Below the pieces are notes generated by a model. The model saw nothing but the letters and a program-made list of their open reading frames with translations. It was not told the origin of the DNA and searched no databases. The position numbers were made by a program, and so were the translations under genes. A DNA stretch of 64,000 bases from Paragonimus westermani (lineage: Eukaryota > Platyhelminthes > Trematoda > Plagiorchiida > Troglotrematidae), in NCBI GenBank assembly GCA_008508345.1, contig QNGE01003702.1, positions 1 through 64,000 of the forward strand. The letters are read 5' to 3'. Positions 23,500 to 33,700 of the stretch are shown piece after piece. Numbering within the stretch: position 1 is the first letter of the stretch; each line of letters starts with the position of its first letter.

Positions 23500-23575
23500 T
23501 CTTTTCTGTTCGCGACTGATGAGACTAAACGAAATGTTAACACATTGTTACATATGTCTTCTTTCTGCACCGATA
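23500..23575 (+). ncRNA. Hammerhead-like remnant, second family
   Basis: In order: TTCGCGA (stem I 5' strand), CTGATGA (23516-23522), GACTAAAC (closing G-C only), GAAA (23531-23534), TGT/ACA stem III with loop TA (23535-23542), then CA where the UC of a cleavable triplet should be. Both core boxes are perfect. The two related loci at 31064-31002 (-) and 31290-31345 (+) keep TC at this position and TTGCGA or TCGCAA downstream. TTGCGA can pair with TTCGCGA. This is a decayed copy of a real hammerhead family. Confidence 0.55.
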
Positions 23576-26535
23576 ACAAGATTGAGTTTACACAGAAGCT
23601 GAAAGGAAAATGCATGAAGTCCGATCTATTCATGTAAATTTCAAACGGATTTATACATTATCAACTTGTTGATGCAGAAATCCATTTGGTGGGCTTCGAT
23701 TTAAGAGGGTGAATTAAGCCAGACAAAATGTTAAAAACAAATACAACGTATTTGGAGACAGTGAAATCAAAAACCTGTTCAAGTAAGTACCATTATTACC
23801 CGGTAGATGCTTTGGAAAACCAGCAAACGTATTAAATGTTTCGGTAGAGAACGGTGGAAGATAAAATTCTGAATAGCATAGTCAGTGGAAGAACAAGGAA
23901 GCAACGATAAGTCAACTATTGAAGTGAGATAGAATGGAAGGGAACTGCAAACGCTGGACGTAAAATAATGCATCCAAAGGTGTGAACTGCTATGAAACCT
24001 TTTGGGTCCCAAACTGGATGGTAATTGATAGCAGACCATCTGGATGTCTGATCCAAACACGGGAAGAATTGTCGCCATTCAAGTAAGTAATCGGAGGTTT
24101 ATTCTTAGAGGTGTTCAATTCTGCTAATGTGGTTGCTTTTGTCGTCACGCAGCCGATGTTTATCACTTTCTTTGTTTATACTGAACCATACATTGATGTT
24201 CTCCGACCGAGTAACCGATGGGCAGGTAGATTTATTATAATCCGATGGAAAGTTGCTTATGTATGTGCGTATGCTTGATGCATGGTGAGTAAGGCGCGCA
24301 CAGATGAAGAAGACGTATGCCTACCGTATTTCATATCTGTGACTATCACTACCAGACAATACGTTTGAGTGCAACATAACACGATGGCGTCCTAAGATTT
24401 TAGCGTGGTTGATAATTTGACAATTTCCGTCTCGTACCATATCAACGGACATCTAGAAGCTAGCTAGAACTGGCTATCGCGATATTTATGTATCAAAACT
24501 GGTGTGCGAACGTTCAGACTCACCTATGGCTTCCAAGGGGTGACGACTGGTCATATAATTCACACTATAATATAGGCGTATACAATCTGGTGAATGACAT
24601 ACCTCTCCAAAACGTCGGATATTTGTCTATAAGCCGTGTGTTTTACCAGCCGGTGACTACGAACCATTTTGGATTTAACAAAACGCTTGTCAAGAAGATA
24701 TTTCCGGGTGGTCGTTTACTGTTGGCACACTTCTGATCCATAGAAAGACCGATATAAGTTCACTTGGCCGTCTCATGCTCGGTGTAACTGATCTGGTGGA
24801 AGTGTTGGTGAAAGGTTCAGGAGTGACAACTAATAAACATTCGAGAAGTAACAATGTACTATGTAACTCAGATGTTTGAACAAATGGTTATATGAACAAA
24901 CAGAACAATCTTTATAAACCTACTGACAAAGTGGTCAGTATTGCATTCAACCAGGAAACTGGCTTGTCAGGCATGTAATGAGAGCAGAATCGAAGTATGT
25001 AATTGAACATTGTCCGAAATCACACAGTAAACATGCCATCAGATTCGTCAACAGTGGAGTTTTGAAACAGGTGTTTAATAAGGCTCGCATTGTTGAGGTT
25101 AGCGAAACGTTTTCATTTGCTACAAACAAAGGTGCACATATCTACGGCTGGAGTGGTCAGCATCCCATTCCTGAGACCAGAACGTTATAACCCATAAAGA
25201 AAACACCACATTAATCGCAACCACAGTAGGGGCCGTGCAATTTATTTCAAACCAGTAAAATTGTTCGTGCGGTTTGCAATAAAGCAAACTCCATGCTGAA
25301 TGTATTATCTACCGCTTTGTTATTGACTGTTTTGCCTCGTCACTCAACTGGTTGCCCAACTTTCCGATCTCATTCTTAAGTTTTTACTATTCAGATGACT
25401 GCTGAGTGTCATTCCTGAATCGTTCACTCATCGTGAACCCTGGTCGATCAGTTGAAACCTTAAACATCACCTCTTACGTGGACAATTCAGGGGTGAAATT
25501 ATGCGAAGAAATTTCGGCGACTTGTTGGATAAATGAACGTGAACATTTTTGGATTTGTTGTCCACACCTGATTGCTTGCAGTTCGTGATGGGTAAGCCAA
25601 CATGTATCGATCGGCCTGGTACCACTAGATCGTTCAATGTATGTAATGGTACTCCCTCCAAAAAGAGTTGCCTTCCAAATAACTCAAAGCGTCCCTTCGA
25701 CGGGGCGTATTTGAACCGCACGGACCCGCTAGATTTGAGTGTGGTACAATGAGCAGACCAAATTTACCACGTAGAGACTGCTCGAATAAAAACGCAATCA
25801 TGATTAAAACTGATTTTTCGCGAGAATATTTTATAATGCCCTGAAGTACCGCACACGACCTTCACCTGATTACTATGGAGCCATCATGCAACGATGGCAG
25901 ATTACATACACAGGTAAACAAGGATAATGTATGCAAGCGGTAAGAAATAAAAGATTGAGAATAAACAAAAAACAGTTGGCACTGCAGATTGCAGCGTTTG
26001 CGGTCGTACAACGACAAGATTGGTTGCGGGTTGAGAAAGAGTCAGGCTGTCTAGAGTCACAAAATAGCTAACTGAATAAAATCTGGACCCGAATACTCTC
26101 AGACGGTAACGACCCACAAACCCTCTGACTAGCGCCAGTTTTACTGACTGGCTGACAACATAACAATAGTACCCGTCCCTCAGCAGAATCATGCCCCAAT
26201 TACTAGCTAGCGAAAGAACCCTTTCTGTGCAGTTCTACGAAGTACGCTCCAAACGAACTGATGCAACTATGAGCGCCTCACTCAAATTTGAAAGGACACC
26301 ACACGAATAGATACCAGCTGATGCCATAGTCATCAAGATTACCGTGTTACTTTCTTGACTCAAAACTACTCTTAATCATTCGCATGATACAGGTGTGGTG
26401 GAAATCCACTCGATTCACCAATTATCCAAACCCCGAAACTACAGGAGATCTGAAAAGCGCTCAGTTCAAATATCGCGTAACAGATACAACATCAGGATTG
26501 GACGAACGGTCTCAGTGTTGTGCCTTCCGTTATTC
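23576..26535. other. 3 kb with no firm gene
   Basis: The frame 24978-25190 (+, 70 codons) reads HCPKSHSKHAIRFVNSGVLK...RIVEVSETFSF, faintly like the end of a PLE endonuclease (H..TTGH.ID...RIL....R.LR.AEA), too weak to call. Other frames (23779-24078 -, 24488-24736 +, 25467-25721 -) are unassigned. Confidence 0.4.
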
Positions 26536-26592
26536 ACCAAATTTTCAAGTTGACTGTCACTCACATTTGATCGCAGCGNAATTCAAGTACGA
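26536..26592 (-). mobile_element. SINE 3' tail fragment
   Basis: The plus-strand block TTGACTGTCACTCACATTTG, then ATCGCAGC, matches the tail at 32175-32210 almost base for base. Only about 55 bp remain. An ambiguous base is at 26579, inside the repeat. Confidence 0.7.
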
Positions 26593-29349
26593 TTTCTAAG
26601 GCTATTCGAAGTCCCTAATTCCAAATATCACAACAGGCCATCTGAGAAAACCTTAGTCTGGACTTTTGTGCTTGGTGTCGATGAAACTGTAACTATCCAG
26701 AACCATGTGTAGAATGATCACGAACGGTTTTGTACATTCAACGCACCACCATACAGGCATCCCACGAACCAACCAGTCCCAGTCTAAAAAGGCTGGAATA
26801 CCGTTTTTCTGGTGGGAGACAGGTGCACTTTTATCTCCAAATATGGTTAATTTTTAATACTAAGTTTGCTCATCGACGACATTGGTTGCTGTGTAAATTT
26901 CACGTCCCGTAAGAATTCCGTGGAAAGAAGCGTTTTCTCTGAGGAGGCTTTCTTCCCTGGAGAGTCACTATATGGTATACGGCTTTACTTGTTGCATACA
27001 GTTGATTATTGGCTAAAAAATCATGAGTAGATATGATTCTCACTTTAAGTGTTCCTATAAAACAGCGGAGCCTTCAACCTGGCTTGTCGAAAATAGCACA
27101 CACCCCCATTACCACGAGACTGACAAAGAACAGTGTTTTTGTTCACTCCTTCTATTGCAAGTACTCCGTTTGATCATGTTTTATTCCCCTCTGATTAAAA
27201 AAAATAACACCTTATCTATAAGCTTATCGATCGCCTCTGTTTCAACTAGTTAAGTAAAGTGTTTCACTGCGATATTGTCGGTTAATCCCCTGAAAGCCAT
27301 AATCATTGACATGATTTTACAGAATGATTCAACCCGAACTAAACATTGTGACTCAGTTGAGTGGAGTAAAATTTGACCAGTGTACAGGCCCCCTGCATTA
27401 ACCGTGTTCAGCCAAAAACGTTTTCAGCGTATAACTGTATACAGCATGTTTATGTCTACACACGTTTGCCCGCTTTACCAGCGCCCACCCTTTAATTTGT
27501 CACTCAGTTGTGTTCATAGCAAACCCCCATTTAAAGAATGAAGTGTGACAGCTTGCGACTGTGTCAGTGTATGTAGAAGTCGATTAATCCGTCTGTGCGT
27601 TGTCATCTCTAAGTGTTGTAGACGGATTTGATAATGCATGGAAAATGCGGTGCCGCAATATATATTTTAATATATTCCGTTCACTATTAAGTGAAACCCG
27701 TTCAGCACCAATATGCTATTTTGACCTCAGCTGACGTGAGGTTGAGTTCAATCACGCACTGTCAGGGTCGATACAAGCAAACCGGGCTACTATCTGCATG
27801 GTCAGCCATAGGTGCAAGTCAGGTTGTGTTTCGGACAGAAACAAGTACACCACTGTTCAACAGAAATGTTGAACTTAACACTTTCAACAGTAGGATGATG
27901 AATATTATGGAACTCTGAAAAGGAGTTGCCCTGAAAAAATTACAACACACATTAAACACGGCCATCCATATTCTGCTTGTTTCTTTCTAATTAACTGCTT
28001 CAATCGCTGGGCCGAGTTGAACTGGTTGTGCGACTTACTTGACAGCCGTACTGACTTCCATAGTATCGATTAGGATTTTTTGTTTTTATGCGTTTTTTGT
28101 CATTAGTTCAATCGCAATTAATAATTGCTTTCTTGTGGACTAGGTTTCGTTTCAATGAGTGCAAAACTTGACAATTCTTGTGGCATTTTTCTTAGCATTC
28201 AGCAAAAAGCTGCACATTTTCTGGTTGTCAAACTATCAACATTATATTATTGATCGATTGTATGCCAACAAACTGGCAGACCACTGGTCGTTAGTGACAG
28301 CTCTCAGTACGTCATTTTGTTTCAAACTGTGAGACACTAATTCAGTCTTGTCCGATTAGCAGCAACTCTACCAAAATTGAAAAATTCCACTACCCAGCAT
28401 AGCGGTTCATTCTAATCTTTTACCAAGTCAAAAACAAAGGGTAGTAGTAGTCACTCCGACGTACTTCTACATACTTTCGCGAATGTTATTATAAGATTTC
28501 GGTTGTGTTCACGGATTAAGCCTAGACCCAGGTAGCGAAACAGTGTGTTCTTAAGCAGAGAACGACGGGTTCCTTGAATTATACTGAAAGGTTATTGCAA
28601 ACTGTACTGTCTAACTTTACATTGATAGTAGGCCTCAGCTGAGGAAGTATATAAGGTAGTAATGACAATTAGAACACTTCACTATATCCAAGATCCTACC
28701 ATATAATACTATATACCATAGATGGCGAGTAGGCGAACAGCCACTGTATCGTGAATATATTCATATGATATGAGAGAAAATCTAAAAATTACAAGTCTGT
28801 ACGATCATGCAGATCATGGGACACTCAAACTCAGCTGATCATATGAACCTAGACAACACATTCCTCTAAAATATGGGTTCAAAAGTCTATCACTAGGCGG
28901 ATGTCGCAACAATAAAGACACAGCCCGGCAGGCTTGAACAGTCTAGAACCATCGCCATACTCAGTTTAGACCATCACTGGTAGGTGATTGTTGAGGATAA
29001 CTCCGATCCCGTCAACATTCATGCTCCATCAAAGTGTCCTCAATCTAGTAAAAATCACATAGAGCCAAACCTCTGTTAACATTGAAACGTTTAGCATGGG
29101 ACAGCTACAAACCAGAATATACTAAGCTGATGCTGGCCGGGCATGTCATATAGCTCGATCCCATCATTGTTGCGATACGGGTGAATCGATTTTGCAATCA
29201 ATGCAGCACCGATTCAAAGATGAAAGTAAATCACAAGGTATTCTGCAGTGAAGTCACAACGCATTTACTGGGTAAGGCTGGTATTTCGTGACACAAATAA
29301 ATTAAGAACACAGATGCATGAGCCACCAAATGTCTGCTTAGACGGTCCG
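26593..29349. other. 2.8 kb with no recognisable gene
   Basis: Short frames only (26730-26912, 27023-27253, 27691-27918, all +), no known domain. An AT-rich palindromic patch of TATATA type lies at about 27656-27676. Confidence 0.45.
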
Positions 29350-30400
29350 TAATTGTGGATGACTATAAATCACGAGCGACTTGTGAGCACCTTGGGGAAA
29401 ACTCAACTGAACTAGTCCCTATGTCAGTTACGCAATACAGAAGCAAATTAAAAACCCTACTAACGCTGTGAACCAGGACTACAGATGGAGGAAAGATTAC
29501 TTTTTCAGCGAATCGACAAAGAGGGATATGCTTCGACACCACCTCAAACACAATCACTCATTTTCGTATAACCTAACCTCAGATGCCACAGCTATCAATG
29601 CCCAGTTCGTGCATGGAAAACACCATTTTCGCTAGAGTGCACTTCACTGTACCTGCTCCGGGTTTCCTCCGGTTGGTTCGGTATCCGAATACATGACTCC
29701 GCCTGATTACTGACGAATATTATAATGTTCATCACTACGCTGGTGCACAATTCACTCGTTCCAGAATTGATATCCAGTGTTGTTCTGAACAGTTGTGCCA
29801 TGGCATTGGTAGAACCGCCTACAGTGCGTTTCAATCGCTCCTTATCAACCCGCGGTCTACCGAAAGCCTGGAGAAAGTTCACAATCGCACTACCTTCAAA
29901 GATGGATGCAGAGATGACCCAAAACATTATCTACTAATAGCGCCGGTCTTCAAAGTAATGAAGAGCTTACTAGATGACTTTATCTCGGCCCACGTTGAAG
30001 ACCTTGAATTTATCACCATGATGAAGCATGCTTTCGTAAGGGATATTCATGCGCCACTGGCCTGCTGGCTGCTAGTTGCTTTTGGAAAATGGCTACCGAC
30101 ATAGAATTGGACATTGATATGTTTTGTCTTGACTCCTCCAAAGCCTTTGGCAGGGTTGATCATGCCCTCTTGCTGCGGAAACTCTATAAGCACAGTGTCA
30201 ATGAACGCTTGTTCACGTGGTCTAAGAAGTACCTAACCGAACTTAGGCTAAACGTCAAGGTGATTACGTAGTTACCCTGTCAACAGCGGCGTTCCGTAAG
30301 GACCCATAGTAACACTTCTGTTATTATGTCTGTTGATTGTTGAACCAACCAACGTAGTCAAATCACTGTTGTCGCACCATAAGCTTCTTAACTGCCGTCC
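29350..30400 (+). pseudogene. CR1/Jockey-like LINE, linker and reverse transcriptase, decayed
   Basis: The + frames follow LINE RT order. The linker at 29505-29790 is shared with 44800-45010. NPRSTESLEKVHNRTTFKDG..DDPKHYLLI (about 29850-29940) matches the LP..W....ITPVFKKGS..DP.NYRPISL block. FKVMKSLLDDFISAHVEDLEFIT (about 29950-30020) matches KVMEKLL...I..HLE....IT. DIDMFCLDSSKAFGRVDHALLLRKL (30112-30185) is motif A. YPVNSGVP*GPIVTLLLLCLLI (about 30265-30335) is the SGVPQG block, with the Gln codon now TAA. The polymerase YADD region is not found further on. I recognise the superfamily, not the exact clade. Confidence 0.75.
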
Positions 30401-30997
30401 TAATCTAGTCCCCCATGTCAGGAAATGGGCACATCCTATGGAATGTTTCTTCAGTGTTCTCTGTTAATATAACCGCATACTAACAGCCTCACTAGAGTTT
30501 TTGCTTACTTCTACTCACCTTTTCCTAACACCTGTAAACCCTCCAACACAATTTTCTCTAGCCGTAACAGAGACAGTAATGCACGACCAAAACTCCTCTC
30601 TCCTCTATAAACATTCTCGAACATGTGATCCTACACTGAAATTGAAAAGGCAGCGACACCTTTTTAATTGAAGCTAAACCGACCTTCACAATCAGTATAT
30701 GTAGCAAGCCACAACAAGCGTTGGAGGAGAGACCTGTTGCTATTGGCAGATATCTACATTAATGGTGACGATTACATCTTCCTATTTTAACAACGTTTAC
30801 CGTGCTACTCATAAGTAGTATAAACTTTACCTGGTAAGTTCAACCGGGACATTTTTATGGATTTGCTGCTCATTCATCGCGAAACAAAATTACTGAATCT
30901 TCCACTACTTCTATAAGATACAAACAAGAGATGTTCTAATAGAGCTATTCATCAGAGAAGTGTACAAAGAATGTCGTCAGAGCTGAACAACTTGTCT
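30401..30997. other. No gene seen
   Basis: Between the LINE end and the inverted hammerhead pair. No frame of note. CTGATGA on the minus strand at 30955-30949 lacks a GAAA partner. Confidence 0.45.
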
Positions 30998-31345
30998 TTT
31001 TTTCCAGTCCACCAATAGTGATAGAAGACATACATTGCGAGATGTTAACATTTCGTTTACTCGGCCAACTCGTTTCAAGTTCTGTTACGTAATAAGAACC
31101 CAAAATTGCTCGCTTTCTCCGAGGCGATGTTGATCAATACTCACCGTCCGGCTCTGTGTGTGCATAGACTGTTGACTCACGTAGTTTGTCTGCCCTGGAA
31201 CTGACGACACTCTTTGTTTCATGTAAACCCAATCGTTGAGTGTTTCTTATTGTGTTGCTAACCGCATGTTTTACGTTCGTGACCGAAGGTAGTAAACGAA
31301 ATGTTAACATCTTGCGATGAATGTCTTCTATCGCTATTGGTGAAC
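30998..31345. repeat. Inverted pair of hammerhead-like repeats
   Basis: The minus strand of 31002-31064 and the plus strand of 31296-31345 share AGTAAACGAAATGTTAACAT, then CTCGCAATG or CTTGCGATG, ATGTCTTCTATC and CTATTGGTG.ACTGGA. They point outward, separated by about 230 bp. Both keep CGAAA, a TGT/ACA stem III and the TC cleavage step. The first core box is decayed in both: CCGAAGG at 31282-31288 (+), and a shortened GCCGAG near 31065 (-). A second inverted pair, CTGACGACAYTCTTTGT, lies at 31201-31217 (+) and at about 30980-30964 (-). The arrangement recalls PLE terminal repeats facing each other with the middle lost. Confidence 0.55.
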
Positions 31346-32159
31346 TGGATCAAGGGAACTCAGTGTTTTGAATTTTTTCCAGTCGTTGGAATCAGGTTCT
31401 TGTATGTTACGGCTAACATTCATTTTTAGTAATCTATGCGCAGCGGCGTGACATGCTCTTGTACCAGCCAGTAAGTACCCCTCCGAGGGATGGTATTTGT
31501 GTTGCGCATAACTTCATGGACTAATCGTTTACCTGGTACCGTTGGTAACTAGCAAATATTACGGACTTCATGAACGCTCCCAGTTTGACAATAGTTCCGA
31601 ACGATATGTTAAATCGCTTCGCGAATAACTAACCTAAGCTTTGGTGTTTAAAAACGAACTTCTTTGCCTCTAGGTTTGACCTAATCCCTGCAGGCTACCT
31701 CAAAAAACTGTACTGTTTCACCGTCAAGGGAAATTCTCACCTTCGTTTGACCGGAACAAATGTGGTGGGTTAGTTTGGTTCCACTGAGTTAATCCGGAAA
31801 ACTTTCGTGGTACGATACTGTAGCGGAGTTTTGTGCATCTGGCTGAGCGAATGCGTGGGAGAGAAAACAATGGGCATTTCTTTCTATTCTCTCATATTTA
31901 ACCGTAAGGGGGCGATCAGACTGAGTGTTATGGTTAGCCCAGTCAACCTGTTTGTAATAGATACGAACAATTATATGGTTGAATCTGTTCACCTAGATTC
32001 AGCTGTAACGCTCAGATATGTATAATCTGTTAACCCAGTCTGGTAAACGCAACCATCCTGAAATTCTCGGAGACGTCAAAGCGGTGACCGAAAAAATCGA
32101 ATTGTATAGGGTGTTAAATGAAAGTTAACAGCAAACAAGTTTACTGAGGAGTAGTCGGG
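31346..32159. other. No gene seen
   Basis: Overlapping short frames on both strands at 31789-32025 with no known domain; otherwise nothing recognised. Confidence 0.45.
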
Positions 32160-32545
32160 GATTTGGTTTATTTTCAAATTGACCATCACTCACATTTGAT
32201 CGCAGCCTTCGCATTCAGATAGACTTTCCAGCCAGCCTCTTTCGAAAACAAGCACTAGACTCGAGTTTCGCTCTCATTAGAGCTCGTCCGTAGTACATAT
32301 CCTTGCCACGGCCGGGATTTGAACTCCGGCCATTCCAATCATGAGGAAACCGTGTTGACCACTGCGCCATCCACCTCACATTAGGCACGACCGAATTATC
32401 AAATCTGAACGCTCAACCACTCTCGCTTGTGAGCAATGATCAGGTTGCCCGATCGTCTCGAGAAGAGACACAGTTACTGCCTGTTAACTCCAATCGATAA
32501 CCCCGCGATTAGGACTTCCGAGACAGGTCGAGATCACAGAACTCA
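32160..32545 (-). mobile_element. tRNA-derived SINE, best copy
   Basis: Minus-strand order: a leader of about 170 nt (32545-32375), the tRNA-like part with A box TGGCGCAGTGGTCAACACGG (32369-32350) and B box GGAGTTCAAATCCC (32327-32314), then a tail of about 130 nt ending near 32160 (GAGCTCTAATGAGAGCGAAA, GAAAGAGGCTGGCTGG, GCGATCAAATGTGAGTGA). The boxes are close to consensus for RNA polymerase III, so this is the copy most likely to have been transcribed. The leader is shared with copies at 7640, 46930 and 54545, so it belongs to the element although it lies upstream of the promoter boxes. A CTTTTG-type poly-T stop was not identified. Confidence 0.85.
32314..32369 (-). promoter_or_regulatory. 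SINE internal pol III promoter (A and B boxes)
   Basis: A box TGGCGCAGTGGTCAACACGG and B box GGAGTTCAAATCCC, read on the minus strand and spaced about 22 nt apart, as in tRNA genes. They define the tRNA-like head of the SINE. Confidence 0.75.
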
Positions 32546-33014
32546 TTAAACCTGCCAGCAAACAAGTTGACAAAAACAAGTGATCTCAGATGTTCAGAAG
32601 ACGGTTTACGGTTATTAATGCCAGAAAATGCTTAAGAAAAGTGTGTATGTTGATGTAAGCGAGACAAAATTAGAGGGTATATTTCAAACTTCTTAAAATT
32701 TAAATAATGTGCGTTCATTTTGAAACCGAAAAACACGTTCAGAAATAAACTGGATGTTTCTTTTGGAAACCCGATTCTGCAACAGTTCATCAACACACAG
32801 AACCTAATAAACAACTCACAATAAGTGATTTAATCATTTCACTTGGTATACTACTGTCCAATAAGTGCTGAAATCTAACACGGATAAAATAACTGTTGTG
32901 AGTCGGTGGTGGATGAGAGGTTGATTTTAGATATACGCCGCACAACATCTCTTCTGCCAAGCTTAAGAATAATGAGTATTCCTAAGAGAAGTTCGAGGAT
33001 TCGAAATACTTCAG
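32546..33014. other. No gene seen
   Basis: AT-rich, one 60-codon minus frame at 32632-32814 without motif. Confidence 0.45.
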
Positions 33015-33140
33015 ATTGAACACCACATACACTTGATCGTAGACTTGGGCTCCAAATAAGTCTTTCGGCTAGCCTATTTGGGACGTAAGCTTCGTTCTTA
33101 GTAGATGTGGCATCCGGGCCTACCGTTGTTCGTACGTCAT
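33015..33140 (-). mobile_element. SINE tail fragment
   Basis: Plus-strand blocks CACATACACTTGATCGTAGA, GGCTAGCCTATTTGGGACG and TGGCATCCGGGC match the reversed SINE tail (CTCACATTTGATCGCAGC, CAGCCTCTTTCGAAAAC). The tRNA-like head is missing or unrecognisable beyond 33140. Confidence 0.6.
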
Positions 33141-33419
33141 CTGTCCACCTGTGCACGCGTGTGTCCCTCTCTCTCCAAACCCGGCCCCGAACGATCCAAT
33201 CGTGTTACCCACACAATCGATTTAGTGACTGCTTTTCTTATCAATGTCTCATCATTATTATGATGTCATTCCCTCCTGTTCGATATAGCTACGCGCTATT
33301 ACCCTCACGTGCCCTCATTCTACTCTGGGCCGACTACATGTCATGGCTCGCAGCTTAACGTGGTTCTAAATTGTAACAGTGGAACTCATCACTAATGCAC
33401 ACATTCGACCGAACCGGAG
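33141..33419. other. No gene seen
   Basis: An 83-codon + frame at 33107-33358 overlaps the SINE fragment and has no known domain. Confidence 0.4.
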
Positions 33420-33700
33420 GTTGCACTTCGACTCTCGTGTTCCTGATCAGAAAAGCTCAAAATAAGGTTGTGGTTGTGTTTGGATATTATAATTTGGTTG
33501 CGTCTACTGTGGTCACTGGCACCGTGCGTAGCACGCTTGTCTCACGAGCGTGAGGGTCGCAGACCAAAGCCCGGTTCGGGGTAAGTATTACCGATGGGCT
33601 CTAATATGAGCGAAACTCGAGGCTAGTGCTTTCTTTTGAAGTGGGCTAGCGGAAAAATTTATCTGGATGCTAAGACTGACATCAAGCCTGAGTAGTATTC
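33420..33700 (+). mobile_element. tRNA-derived SINE, diverged
   Basis: Leader blocks at 33445-33505 (CCTGATCAGAAAAGCTC, TATAATTTGG). The tRNA-like part lies around 33510-33590, with a worn A box (TGGCACCGTGCGTAGCACGC) and AAAGCCCGGTTCGGGG in place of the B box. The tail GGGCTCTAATATGAGCGAAA and CTCGAG..AGTGCTTTCTTTT, then GGGCTAGCGG, lies at 33597-33660. It has the same layout as 32160-32545, opposite strand. Confidence 0.7.

Noticed and set aside
30998..31384. TTTTTTCCAGTC at 30998-31009 and 31373-31384 as a target duplication of the inverted hammerhead pair
   Set aside because: The left copy overlaps element sequence (CCAGTCC is the complement of GGACTGG in the repeat) and the T run is low complexity, so the match is not convincing.
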